A stretch of 52,693 nt of DNA from Pseudomonadota bacterium (lineage in GTDB: Bacteria > Myxococcota_A > UBA796 > SXON01), in contig JAUXTN010000225.1 in NCBI GenBank assembly GCA_030684355.1, forward strand, positions 1 through 52,693, in the 5' to 3' direction. Shown piece by piece: positions 25,292-33,724 of the stretch; position 1 is the first letter of the stretch; the number at the start of each line of letters is the position of its first letter. A program made the translations under genes and the position numbers. Under the pieces are notes generated by a model, which was not told the origin of the DNA, searched no databases, and worked only from the letters and a program-made list of their open reading frames with translations.

Positions 25292-26464
25292 TTACGGCGC
25301 GACACCGATGGCGCCGGGGAGGGCGTCGAGGCCGTCACCGAGGGAGTAGACACCGAGGTCGGTCACGCCGCCCGCGCCGAGCTGGAGCTGACGGAGGCCG
25401 CCGACCTCGCTGCCCAGCACGTGCCCGTCGAGCGGGCCGCGCGTGACCGGGACGAGCGCGTTGGGGAGCTGCACCCGACTGGCCGACACCGACGTGGTGG
25501 TGCCGGCGTCGGCGTCGAGGACGAAGTAGGCGTCGCCGTAGCCGCTCGCGACGAGCACGCGGGCGCTGCCGTCGGGGAACGGCACGAGCGACATGGGGTC
25601 CTCGATCTCGACGGAGCTCTCGACGGCGAGGCCGTCCCCGAGGCGCACGCGGGCCACGCGCGTGGGCACGCCGGAGAACTCGCTGATGTCGCTGATGAGC
25701 AGCCAGTCGCCCACGATCGCGGCGTCGGAGACGACGGCGTCGTTGTCGCCGAAGGCGTCGGCGCCCCCCACGAACGCGGGCGTGTCGCCCCAGGAGAGGC
25801 GGGCGACGTCGTCGTCGGGGTCGGCGCCGGCGACCTCCCGCCCCACCAGCAGCGCGCCGTCGTCGAACCAGAGGAGCTCGCTCGGGAGCTTGGCCTCGAG
25901 GACGCGGGTGGCGCCGGAGAGCGCGCCGGTCTCGCAGTCGATGTCGACGCGGTAGAGACCGCCGCCGTTGTTGGCCCAGTTGCCGTCGACGATCCAGGCG
26001 ACCTCGCCCGAGGGGTCCACGACGACGCGGTTCGCGTAGAAGCCGCCGTCGTAGGCCTCGTGGACGACCACGCCCTGCGTCACGTCGTAGACGCCGAGGG
26101 TGCCGTCCTCGGTGACCGCGAACGCCAGCGAGCCGTCGGGCGTGAAGGCGACCTCGCCCGACGAGGCGCGGCCCATCGTGACGCGGGTGCCGGGGTCGGA
26201 GAGGGTGCCGCCGGCGGAGAGGGTGAGCACGGCCCAGACGTCGGAGCGGTCGGCGGCCGCGGTGTAGGGGAGCGAGACGAGGACGGCGCGGTCGCGATCC
26301 GCGGCGGCGGGGGTGGCGCGGCAGCCGTCGACCGGGACGGTGTCACCCGTATCGGTGTCGCCCGTATCGGTGTCCCCCGTGTCGTCGGGGCCGGGATCCG
26401 CGGTGCGGTCGGTGGGGTCGCGGCCGGTGTCGGGCGTGCAGGCGAGGGCGAGGAGCAGCAACAT
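25292..26464 (-). CDS. Beta-propeller-like lipoprotein
   Basis: A 390-residue lipoprotein with the lipobox ALAC at residue 9 and an Asp-Thr-Gly linker (about 20-45, DTGDTDTG). The rest has repeated blade-like strands (GEVAFTPDGSLAFAV, EVAWIVDGNW, YFVLDADAG) typical of WD40/YVTN-type propellers. Two Cys are present, one in DGCRAT and one in IDCETG. The start is ATG at 26464. It lies 18 bp upstream of the SDR on the same strand and probably shares its transcript. The function is unknown. Confidence 0.8.
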   Translation of the reverse strand: MLLLLALACTPDTGRDPTDRTADPGPDDTGDTDTGDTDTGDTVPVDGCRATPAAADRDRAVLVSLPYTAAADRSDVWAVLTLSAGGTLSDPGTRVTMGRASSGEVAFTPDGSLAFAVTEDGTLGVYDVTQGVVVHEAYDGGFYANRVVVDPSGEVAWIVDGNWANNGGGLYRVDIDCETGALSGATRVLEAKLPSELLWFDDGALLVGREVAGADPDDDVARLSWGDTPAFVGGADAFGDNDAVVSDAAIVGDWLLISDISEFSGVPTRVARVRLGDGLAVESSVEIEDPMSLVPFPDGSARVLVASGYGDAYFVLDADAGTTTSVSASRVQLPNALVPVTRGPLDGHVLGSEVGGLRQLQLGAGGVTDLGVYSLGDGLDALPGAIGVAP

Positions 26465-26513
26465 CGCACGCCGCTAACGCGACGGTAACGGGGCCGTCTC
26501 CGCGCGGCCCGGG

Positions 26514-27575
26514 TCAGACCGCGACGAGGACCTCCCAATCGACGAGGCGCTGGACGAGGCCGGCGTCGACCGGCGTGCCGAGCCGCGCCAGCTCTTCGCG
26601 CACGAGCTCGGTGGGGCGCCCATCGAAGCGAGCGAGGTGGGGCAGGAGGCGGCTGGGGACCTCGATGGGGTCGTAGGTGCGGTGGGTGACGATGGCGGCG
26701 GTCTCGCGGCCGATCTCGACGGTGCCGAGCCGGGCGAGCCGGAGCCGCTCGGGGGTGGTCGCCCACACGAGGGCCTCCCACGCCGCCAGGACCACCTGCC
26801 CGTGGGCTTCGCCCTCGGGGCCGGCGACGCGGCGCACCTCGTCCCACCGCATGCGCTCCACGCGGCCGGCGGTCGCGACGTAGAGCTCGCGCTCGCGCTC
26901 GTACCAGACGCCCCAGTTGCGGCGCCGGATCTCGGGCGCCTGGTGTCCGTCGAGGGCGGGGCCGTCGGGGGGCAGCGGCCCGTCGACGAGGCGGCGGAGG
27001 GCGGCGCCGTCGAGGCCGTAGGCCAGCACGGCATCGTAGGAGAGCGCGCGCTCGAGCATCGAGAGGAACCCGCCGAGCGCCTCCCAGAAGGCGAACCCCA
27101 CGGCGCCGCGATCGTGGCGGCAGAACCAGGTGGTGCACACGCCCTCGCGGTGCTTCCAGATGCCGCACCGGCCATCCACGAGGAAGTGCGGGCAACGCAG
27201 CGACCGGACGCGCCCGAACGCGGCATCCGAGCGGACGACACCATGGCGATACACGAGGTCCCACGCGGGGGGCCGGGCGAGGCCGAGCGGGGTGACACCC
27301 ACGCCCGCGAGCATCCGGGCCTCGACTGTGGCACGTCCGGCCGCGGCCTCGGGGTCCTCGTCGGCGAGCACGGCGCCCACGAGGAAGTTCGGGAGGCGCG
27401 GGACGTAGGTGCAACACTTCGTGTTGGGGTCGAACTGGCCGGGGCCCATCGGCTCTCCGGCCGGGGGGGCCATGGCGCAATTCGAGCAGGTCGCGCGGGT
27501 CTCCTCGGGGATGCGGCCGCCAAGGTGGGCGTCCATCCAACGGGCGTAGAGCGGGGGGAGGTGCGCGTCCGACAT
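26514..27575 (-). CDS. Cys-rich conserved protein, putative metal or Fe-S binding
   Basis: A 353-residue protein without a signal peptide. The N-terminal half is rich in conserved-looking Cys: CSNC (30-33), KCC (53-55), LRCPHF, RCGIW and VCTTWFC. The arrangement SLRCPHFLVDGRCGIWKHRE...CTTWFC recalls YkgJ-type zinc/iron cluster proteins but is not clearly that family. The C-terminal half is mixed alpha/beta. The start is ATG at 27575 with a TAGGGT hexamer 6 nt upstream and no Shine-Dalgarno site. I do not recognise the family with certainty. Confidence 0.75.
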   Translation of the reverse strand: MSDAHLPPLYARWMDAHLGGRIPEETRATCSNCAMAPPAGEPMGPGQFDPNTKCCTYVPRLPNFLVGAVLADEDPEAAAGRATVEARMLAGVGVTPLGLARPPAWDLVYRHGVVRSDAAFGRVRSLRCPHFLVDGRCGIWKHREGVCTTWFCRHDRGAVGFAFWEALGGFLSMLERALSYDAVLAYGLDGAALRRLVDGPLPPDGPALDGHQAPEIRRRNWGVWYERERELYVATAGRVERMRWDEVRRVAGPEGEAHGQVVLAAWEALVWATTPERLRLARLGTVEIGRETAAIVTHRTYDPIEVPSRLLPHLARFDGRPTELVREELARLGTPVDAGLVQRLVDWEVLVAV

Positions 27576-27581
27576 GGGGGA

Positions 27582-27587
27582 ACCCTA
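27582..27587 (-). promoter_or_regulatory. TAGGGT box before the Cys-rich protein gene
   Basis: A TAGGGT hexamer lies 6 nt before the ATG at 27575 with only TTCCCCC-like sequence between and no ribosome site. It is interpreted as a -10 element for a leaderless or near-leaderless transcript. Confidence 0.4.
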
Positions 27588-27751
27588 GACACCGGGAGGG
27601 TTCGAGGTGGGTTTTCGGGGCGAGGGGGCGGGGCCCCGACCGCAGCGCGGGAAGCGCTCGCGCGTCCAGGACGTAGCCACTGCGCTAAGCTCGCCGCCCA
27701 CCGGAGCGCCCCCTGTCCCTCGACGATGCCCGTGTCCGCGACATCATCCGT

Positions 27752-29716
27752 GTGTTGTGCCGGATCCCCGTGCCGCGCGGGCAGCTCCTACTCTTGCGGC
27801 TGCTCGCGTCGCACCCGGACGGCCTGTCCAGCACGACCTACCGCGAGGCCCTCGGCGCTTCGCTCCATGACCAGATGGGCGTACTCGGCGCGTTCGGCCG
27901 GCGGATCAACTCGACCCTCCGCGAGACCCAGGCTGACGCGAAGCCCGGGGTGAACCTGCTCCTCCTCCAGAAGTGGGACGGGCAGGTCAACACCTACCGC
28001 CCCCGTCCCGAGCTGGTCGAGGCCTTGAAGGCGCTCCCGGGGCTGGAGGCGGCGCTCGAGCGCCCGCTCGCCGAGCTGTTGAGCTGGGGCGAGGTGCCGG
28101 TGGAGTGGCCGGCGGGGTTCGCGCGGATGCCCCCCAAGGTCGTGCAGGTGGTGCACACGGAGGAGACTCCCCCGGTCACCGCACCCGGCGCGCCACCCTT
28201 CCACGCCTTGCTCGACGCCCTCGATACCGCCGGGCTCGTGTTCCCCGCGGAGCTCGTCGCCAACGTGCTGCTCGCGCTCCAAGTGAAGCGGTTCGTGGTG
28301 CTCACGGGCATCTCGGGGACGGGCAAGACCCGGATCGGGCAGACCCTCGCCCGGCGCTACGCCACCACCCGGCGCGTCGCCGCCCCGGCGCCGACCCCCG
28401 ACGAGCGGACGGCGATCGTCCTGTGCAAGCCCTACATGCGCGACCACCACCGGATCACGCTGCCCGCCGCGCTGGCGGCGCAGCTGCCGTCGGTGCCCGA
28501 GGAGGGCATCGGCGCGGTGAAGGCGCGATGGCCGGGGGGCGCCATCACGCTCTCCGCGAGCCGGGGCAAGCCGCTCATGGTGTTCTTCAAGGGAGCCCTG
28601 CGCGTGTGGTTCGATGCGACGTTTCCCCTGGGCACGCCCGTTCGCCTGCGGTTGGACGGCCCCGCCGACGCCCCTCCGGACACGCTCGTCTTCGACGCGC
28701 CCCCCACCTCGTTGAAGGACGAGCCCCTCGCGAACAGCGAGGTGATCGCGGTGCGCCCGGACTGGACCGACCGGCGGGGCCTGCTCGGGTACACCAACCC
28801 GCTCACCCGCACCTACGTGCCGACGCCGTTCCTGCACCTCCTGCTCCGCGCGGCGGAGGAGATGACGCGCAACCCCACCGCGCCCGCGCCGTTCTTCGCC
28901 CTGCTCGACGAGATGAACCTCGCGCGGGTCGAGCACTACTTCAGCGACTTCCTCTCCGCGCTCGAGTCGGGCGAGCCGCTACACCTCCACGACATGCCGG
29001 AGATCGCGGAGGGCGATGACGAGGGACCGACCGTGCCGCAACGCCTCGCGATCCCGGGGAACCTGTTCTTCGTCGGGACCGTGAACGTGGACGAGAGCAC
29101 CTACCTCTTCAGCCCGAAGGTGCTCGACCGCGCCTTCGCGATCGAGCTCGACCTGGTGGATCTCCGCGGGCTCGGCGGGGGGCTCACGCGCGGCGGCGAC
29201 CTGGATCTGACGCGCTGGTCGGGGCGCCTGGATCCGCCCGGGCTCCCCTCCCGCGCCGATTGGCGCTGGCTGGAGACCTGGCAGGGCGGAGAGCTGAAGG
29301 ACGCGCTGGTGACCATCCACGACGCGCTCGCGCTGACCCACCGCCACTTCGGCTACCGCGTCGCGACCGAGATCGCGCGGTTCGTGCGGCTGGCCGTCAC
29401 CAGCGCCGCGGATCCCGAGGCGGCCTCGTGGGCGGCGCTCGACCTCGGCATCCTCCAGAAGGTGCTGGTGAAGCTCAACGGTACCCAGGCGGAGCTGCAG
29501 GACACCCTGGACGCGCTGCTCGGGCTGATGCTCGCGGGCACCGCGCCGGAGCCGGAGCGGCGGGATCGCGACCGATGGCGCCTCGAGCCAGACGGCGTGG
29601 TGGTGTGGGGGGTCGCGGCCACCGACATCGAGCCCGTGTTCCCGCGCTCGGCGGCCAAGCTCTGGCGGATGCGCGAGCGCCTCACCCGGCAGGGCTTCGC
29701 GTCGTGGATCGAGTAG
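27752..29716 (+). CDS. McrB-like AAA+ ATPase of a type IV restriction-like module
   Basis: A 654-residue protein. The N-terminal 140 residues look like a DNA- or protein-binding domain. The AAA+ core has Walker A GISGTGKT (186-193), the McrB-type VRPDWTDRRGLLGYTNPLT segment, Walker B LLDEMNLA (384-391), the YFSDFLSALESG signature and FFVGTVNVDEST as sensor 1. Between Walker A and the WTD segment is an insertion of about 100 residues (about 225-320) that looks all-beta. The start could be GTG at 27752. The frame stays open to 27689, and a CTG at 27713 has GGAG 7 nt upstream and TAAGCT at 27686-27691, so the true N-terminus may be 13 residues longer. It overlaps the nuclease gene by 13 nt. In McrBC-type systems this ATPase drives translocation on modified DNA. 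Confidence 0.85.
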   Translation: MLCRIPVPRGQLLLLRLLASHPDGLSSTTYREALGASLHDQMGVLGAFGRRINSTLRETQADAKPGVNLLLLQKWDGQVNTYRPRPELVEALKALPGLEAALERPLAELLSWGEVPVEWPAGFARMPPKVVQVVHTEETPPVTAPGAPPFHALLDALDTAGLVFPAELVANVLLALQVKRFVVLTGISGTGKTRIGQTLARRYATTRRVAAPAPTPDERTAIVLCKPYMRDHHRITLPAALAAQLPSVPEEGIGAVKARWPGGAITLSASRGKPLMVFFKGALRVWFDATFPLGTPVRLRLDGPADAPPDTLVFDAPPTSLKDEPLANSEVIAVRPDWTDRRGLLGYTNPLTRTYVPTPFLHLLLRAAEEMTRNPTAPAPFFALLDEMNLARVEHYFSDFLSALESGEPLHLHDMPEIAEGDDEGPTVPQRLAIPGNLFFVGTVNVDESTYLFSPKVLDRAFAIELDLVDLRGLGGGLTRGGDLDLTRWSGRLDPPGLPSRADWRWLETWQGGELKDALVTIHDALALTHRHFGYRVATEIARFVRLAVTSAADPEAASWAALDLGILQKVLVKLNGTQAELQDTLDALLGLMLAGTAPEPERRDRDRWRLEPDGVVVWGVAATDIEPVFPRSAAKLWRMRERLTRQGFASWIE

Positions 29717-31203
29717 CGCTCACCCCACGGCGCTCCGACGGGCGTGCCGCCACGCCGCACGGAGCGGGGTGGCGGCTGGAGGCAGAGGGGGACTGGCTCG
29801 TGGAGGGAGCCGCCGCCGAGCTGGAGCGGATCGTCACGACGCTGCCTCGCGGGATGGGGGAGCGCTGGGGCACGGTCGCGCGGCTGCGCTTCGGCAACGC
29901 CGTGGGCCACATCCCGGCGGGGCCGCTCGGCACCCTCTACGTGCGCAGCGCGAAGTGGGCCGAGGACGACTACGACGGCATGCTCGCGGAGGTCGCGGCC
30001 GAGGCGAGCGCGCTGCCGTTCGCGGCGGGCGCGGGATCCGCCCTCCCCTACGCCCGCGATTCGCGGCTCTCGACGCCGGACCTGCCCTATCACGCCTTCG
30101 TGTGGCTCCGGCACGTGGTCCTGGAGGCCCCCAACCGGCCGCTTTTGGGCGCCCTGCGGGCCATCGTCGCCGATCCGCACCGCCGCCTGTTGCGCGAGGT
30201 GCGCGAGGTCCCGGTCGAGCTCGCCAGCGTGCTCTCCGCCGGCACGCTCGACGACGTGATGGCCGGGCGCTGGCCGCTCCAGCGTGCACCGCGCGGCATG
30301 GGGATCGCGGGGCACCTGCCCACGCGGGTGACGGACGAGCATGTCCGCTTCAGCGTGGACACGCCCGAGAACCGGTTCGTGAAGGACTTCCTGCAGGCGT
30401 GCGCCGGGTGCGTGGCGGCGATGCGCCGCCACGTGTCCACGGGCGCGTTCGCCGCCCGCGTGGCCATGGACAGCCTTGCCATCGAAGAGGCGCTCGCCCC
30501 GATCCGCCGGGCGCCGTTGTGGACGGAGGTGGGACGGATGGGGATGGTGCCCAGCGCGTCGACCGTGCTCCAGCGCCGTGCCCCCTACCGGGTGATCCTC
30601 GGCGCGAGCCAGATGCTCCACGCGCCGTCACGGGCCCTGCCGCTCGGCTCCGTGGCGGTGCAGGCGCTCCTCGAGGTGAAGGACGTGGCCCGGCTCTACG
30701 AGCTCTGGTGCGCGTTCCAGGTCATCGGCTGCGTGCGGGCCCGGCTCGGTGCTCCCGCTGACGCCGAGGCCGTCGTGAACAGCCCGTTGAGCGCGCGGGT
30801 GCCCTACGGGCTCCGCGCCCGGTGGCGGAACGGGGTGGAGGTCGCCTACAACCCGGAGTACACCACGGACCACGGGTGGCACGGGCGCTCGCGGTCCCTC
30901 CGGGTCCGTCCGGACGTAGCGGTGTTCGTGCCCGGCGGGAATTGGCCCGGTCTGCACCTCTTCGACGCCAAGTTCCGCGTCAGCGAGGGCGAGCCCCTCG
31001 TCGACGACCTGCACAAGATGCACGCCTACCGGGACGCGGTGCCCGCCGCGCGCGGTGCCTGGGTCCTGTTCCCGGGGGAGACGGCCCGGCAATTCCGCGA
31101 TGCCCCGGAAGCGCCCCTGGGCATCGGCGCGTTGCCCCTGGTGCCGGGGCGGGAGCCCACGGCGCTCGGCGCGCTCCTCGGGGAGCTGCTCGCGGAGGCC
31201 TGA
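29704..31203 (+). CDS. DUF2357/PD-(D/E)xK nuclease, McrC-like
   Basis: A 499-residue protein. The first 380 residues match the DUF2357 pattern (YFHLR/FVWLRHVV, DTPENRFVKDFL, VARLYELWCAFQV). The C-terminal nuclease fold has RPDVAVF with Asp404, then FDAKFR (Asp421-x-Lys423) and DDLHKMHAYRD, the PD-(D/E)xK signature shared with McrC. The start is taken as GTG at 29704, 13 nt inside the end of the ATPase gene and 9 nt after an AGGG. No in-frame ATG exists near the N-terminus. The pair ATPase + DUF2357 nuclease is a known arrangement of McrBC-like modification-dependent restriction, so an antiphage role is inferred. No methyltransferase is adjacent. Confidence 0.85.
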   Translation: MDRVALTPRRSDGRAATPHGAGWRLEAEGDWLVEGAAAELERIVTTLPRGMGERWGTVARLRFGNAVGHIPAGPLGTLYVRSAKWAEDDYDGMLAEVAAEASALPFAAGAGSALPYARDSRLSTPDLPYHAFVWLRHVVLEAPNRPLLGALRAIVADPHRRLLREVREVPVELASVLSAGTLDDVMAGRWPLQRAPRGMGIAGHLPTRVTDEHVRFSVDTPENRFVKDFLQACAGCVAAMRRHVSTGAFAARVAMDSLAIEEALAPIRRAPLWTEVGRMGMVPSASTVLQRRAPYRVILGASQMLHAPSRALPLGSVAVQALLEVKDVARLYELWCAFQVIGCVRARLGAPADAEAVVNSPLSARVPYGLRARWRNGVEVAYNPEYTTDHGWHGRSRSLRVRPDVAVFVPGGNWPGLHLFDAKFRVSEGEPLVDDLHKMHAYRDAVPAARGAWVLFPGETARQFRDAPEAPLGIGALPLVPGREPTALGALLGELLAEA

Positions 31204-31247
31204 GCGCGGCGCTGGCGTCTCGCCCGACGGGCCCGACAAAACTGCGG

Positions 31248-31253
31248 TACCCT
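31248..31253 (+). promoter_or_regulatory. TACCCT box before the selenoprotein gene
   Basis: TACCCT lies 6 nt before the GTG at 31260, and no Shine-Dalgarno site is present. It is one of several TANNNT hexamers placed 6-9 nt from start codons in this window. Confidence 0.4.
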
Positions 31254-31259
31254 CCGACC

Positions 31260-32381
31260 GTGCTGCTCCTCTCCCTGCTCTTCGCCTGCGCCGACCCGGA
31301 CGATCCCGCTTGGAGCGCGCCCCTCGATCGGGCGACCATCGCGGACAGCGGGTCGGGCGACACCGCGGCCGATTCGGGTCGGGAGACGGGCGAACCATCT
31401 CCGGACACCGGCGACACATCCGGCGATACATCCGGCGATACATCTGTGGATGACACCGGTGTGTCCGGGGAAACCGGTGCGTTGGACACCGGGGCCTCCG
31501 TCGATACGGGGGACGACGACACCGGCGCTCCGGTCGACACTGCCTTCGTCGACACTGCCTTCGTCGACACCGCGGTGGTCGACACCGCCGTCGTCGACAC
31601 CGCCGTTGTCGACACCGGCACGTCCATCGACACCGGCGCTTCGGTGGACACCGCCGTCGTGGACAGCGGTTCGGACACCGGCGCCGGGGACACCGCCGAC
31701 CTGAGCGACACGCACGACGACACCGCGGACACCAGCCTCGCGGACACGGGCGACACCGCCGGCGCGGACGGCGGGGACACCGCCGCAGCAGACACGGACA
31801 CCGCCTCGGTAGACACGGACACCGCCGTCGCGGACACCGACACCGCCGTCGCCGATACCGACACCGCCGATACGGCCCTCGCGGACACCGGCGACACCGG
31901 CGACACCGGCGACACCGGCACGAGCCCCCTCTCCGACTTCGCCCTCGCCGACCTCAACCCCGGCTCGGCCCGGTACGGCGAGACCGTCTCTCCGCGTGAC
32001 TACCTCGAGCGCGTCTCGGGTTGGTACTTCATCCACGCCACGTGAAGCTACTGCCGTAGCCAGGCTGGCTACCTCAGCACCCTGCAGGACGAGCTGACGG
32101 CGGATCACCCCGAGATCGCCGTGCAGATCCTGCACGTCAACGCCATCGGCCACGACAGCGGGCTGGTGACGTTGGAGGCGAGCACCGACCTGCCGATCCT
32201 CCAGGACGACACCACGGCGGACGTCTGGAACCAGTGGGGCGCCACGTGGCGGGACGTGTACGTCCTCGACAACGACAACGAGGTCTACGCGGTCTACAAC
32301 CTCACGTCGAACTCGCTGGCGGACCCCGCCAACTACGCCGCGTTGTACGACCTGTTCGTGGAAGCGTCGGTCGCGCCGTAG
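31260..32381 (+). CDS. Probable selenocysteine-containing thioredoxin-like lipoprotein
   Basis: A 373-residue protein if the in-frame TGA at 32043-32045 is read as selenocysteine (U262). The N-terminus MLLLSLLFAC carries the lipobox LFAC (Cys10). A very long Asp-Thr-rich linker (about 25-225, DTG/DTD/VDTA repeats) follows, then a thioredoxin-like domain of about 140 residues. The segment GWYFIHAT-U-SYC puts U262 and C265 exactly as a thioredoxin CxxC with Sec first. After the TGA the frame stays open for 112 codons and continues the fold (strand IAVQILHVNAIG, then LPILQDD, DVYVLDNDNEVYAVYN) to the TAG at 32379. A SECIS-like hairpin follows the TGA at once. The start is GTG at 31260, chosen for the signal peptide. 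It would act as a redox enzyme tethered outside the cell. The alternative is a nonsense mutation or sequencing error in a Cys (TGC) codon. Confidence 0.8.
32043..32045 (+). other. In-frame TGA, predicted selenocysteine codon
   Basis: This TGA interrupts the lipoprotein frame at the first position of a U-x-x-C redox motif. Coding character, reading frame and predicted fold continue without change on both sides. Confidence 0.75.
32056..32072 (+). promoter_or_regulatory. SECIS-like hairpin
   Basis: The 17-nt sequence GTAGCCAGGCTGGCTAC folds into a perfect 6-bp stem (GTAGCC/GGCTAC) with the loop AGGCT. It starts 10 nt after the TGA, and 16 nt separate the TGA from the loop. Known bacterial SECIS elements sit immediately downstream of UGA and need a G among the first two loop bases. 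This one has A-G, and its size and spacing are like the fdhF upper stem-loop. It would be bound by SelB. Confidence 0.65.
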
Positions 32382-32414
32382 CGGAGGCGGAGCGGCGTAG
32401 CGGAGGCGGAGCGG
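32377..32414. repeat. 19-bp tandem duplication at the selenoprotein stop
   Basis: CGTAGCGGAGGCGGAGCGG occurs twice in perfect tandem (32377-32395 and 32396-32414). The TAG stop codon of the selenoprotein lies inside the first copy. Confidence 0.85.
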
Positions 32415-32758
32415 CATGGACGGCCTCGCCGGCGACGGCCGCTGTGCCGCACGGCCGGGAGATCGATCACCCTTTTTGTAGCAATCCAACGAGACGGTTG
32501 CGATGCCTACCTTGCCCGCGGGTGTGGTTCGGCCGGGGCCGACCGATCACGGAATTCCGGGTTTCCGTGGATCGCGTAGCGGACCCCGTTTTGCTCCGAT
32601 CTTATCGTTATTCCTCAGCTTCTGCGCCATTCCACGCCGAGGCGAGTCATGCCTATACTCACGACGGCGCCCACCCACCGTGACGCGTCTCTCCCAACCT
32701 GACGGACCGCCCTATCCGTTGGGTCGCCACCAACCAATCCAGGGCCAGAGGTGTGTCC
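32382..32758. other. Intergenic region, no gene seen
   Basis: This 377-bp gap holds the second copy of the 19-bp repeat, a GGCCG/CGGCC inverted repeat (about 32438-32457) followed by CTTTTT at about 32471, which may end the selenoprotein transcript, and a relatively AT-rich stretch at 32590-32660 with a TATACT hexamer at 32653-32658. A promoter for the next gene is plausible there. Confidence 0.4.
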
Positions 32759-33340
32759 ATGTCTCGTCTCCCAATCCTCGTGCTCGGCCTCGCGTTCGCC
32801 ACCCCCACCCTCGCCGACACCACCAGCCTCACGACGCGCGGCGACTACGTGTCGGCGTCGTACTACTCCTACGGCGGCGGCTGCGCGGCCACGTACGTGA
32901 CCGTGAGCGCGTACGAGAACGTCGACCACTCCAGCGGCTCCGGCGCCCCCACGGCCGCGGCGACGGCCTACGCCTACGTCGGCAACTACGACTACTGCAC
33001 CGGCACGTTCTCGTACTACTACGGCACCCTCGACAACGTGAGCCTCAGCGCGGGCGGCGCCACCGGGAGCTTGTCCGGCAGCGGCACCCTCTACGACTAC
33101 TACAGCGGCGCGGCGCTCGCCGTGACGGTCTCCGCCACCTCGGGCTCCGAGGACGGCGCGTACTCGGGCACCAGCAACAGCCACAGCAGCACGCCCGGGG
33201 TGACCTACCACTTCCGGTCGCACGGCTCCTGGAGCTACGGCACCGCCACGATCGTCCTCAACGGCACCACCTACACCCAGGCGGGCGGCGGGTCGTTCGG
33301 GCGGAGCAGCTCGGGGCAGCTCACGATCACCGAGAACTAG
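32759..33340 (+). CDS. Secreted Tyr/Ser/Gly-rich protein of unknown function
   Basis: A 193-residue protein. The signal peptide MSRLPILVLGLAFATPTLA is followed by a mature part very rich in Ser, Gly, Thr and Tyr (YYSYGGG, FSYYYG, YDYYSG) that appears all-beta. Two Cys lie at about 42 and 82. AGAGG lies 6 nt before the ATG at 32759, which is why I prefer it over the GTG two codons upstream. I do not recognise the family; an exported envelope or appendage component is possible. Confidence 0.75.
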   Translation: MSRLPILVLGLAFATPTLADTTSLTTRGDYVSASYYSYGGGCAATYVTVSAYENVDHSSGSGAPTAAATAYAYVGNYDYCTGTFSYYYGTLDNVSLSAGGATGSLSGSGTLYDYYSGAALAVTVSATSGSEDGAYSGTSNSHSSTPGVTYHFRSHGSWSYGTATIVLNGTTYTQAGGGSFGRSSSGQLTITEN

Positions 33341-33641
33341 AAACCGATACACGGTGATGACCGCGCGGCACGGCCACGAGCGCGACGAGCAAGGCTAGCC
33401 CGCACAGCCCCGGGAAGGCGGGCCCGCCGAACCGGGCGTACACCGTGGAGACCGCGACGGTGGGAACCGGAACGACCCGGGCCACCTCCTCGAACAATCG
33501 GGTCGGGGAGGTGGTCCGGCTGGGCGGATCCGTGACCCGGAGCGTGAGCAGGCCTGCGCCCTCGAAGCGCGCGCACCGGGCCGCAGGGAGCGGCGCGCGG
33601 CGCCACCCAGGACGCCGCTCACCGAGCGGCATCGGCGTCAC
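33327..33641 (-). CDS. Hypothetical small membrane protein
   Basis: A 104-residue frame with coding-like third-position G/C and protein-like composition. The first 70 residues are soluble and end with VPVPTVAVSTVYARFGG; then comes one hydrophobic segment (GLCGLALLVALVAV) and a basic tail. The start is a GTG at 33641, and an in-frame TAG lies 33-36 nt upstream of it. It converges with and overlaps the secreted protein gene by 14 bp. It may be a short membrane protein or the 3' remnant of a longer one. Confidence 0.4.
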   Translation of the reverse strand: MTPMPLGERRPGWRRAPLPAARCARFEGAGLLTLRVTDPPSRTTSPTRLFEEVARVVPVPTVAVSTVYARFGGPAFPGLCGLALLVALVAVPRGHHRVSVSSSR

Positions 33642-33724
33642 CTTGTCGTAGCGCGGGATCGGGCACCGTCCGGACTACCGCCCCGGCAAAGCGCTCGGTG
33701 CGGGCGCCGCATCGTGGCGCGCCC

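Noticed and set aside
32121..32381. Separate small gene starting at GTG 32121
   Set aside because: It lacks a ribosome site and begins inside a thioredoxin fold whose first half is encoded immediately before the TGA in the same frame. Readthrough explains it better.
32438..32475. Strong intrinsic terminator after the selenoprotein
   Set aside because: The stem is only 5 bp with a 10-nt loop, and the T-run is 14 bp away. I mention it only as a weak possibility in the intergenic entry.
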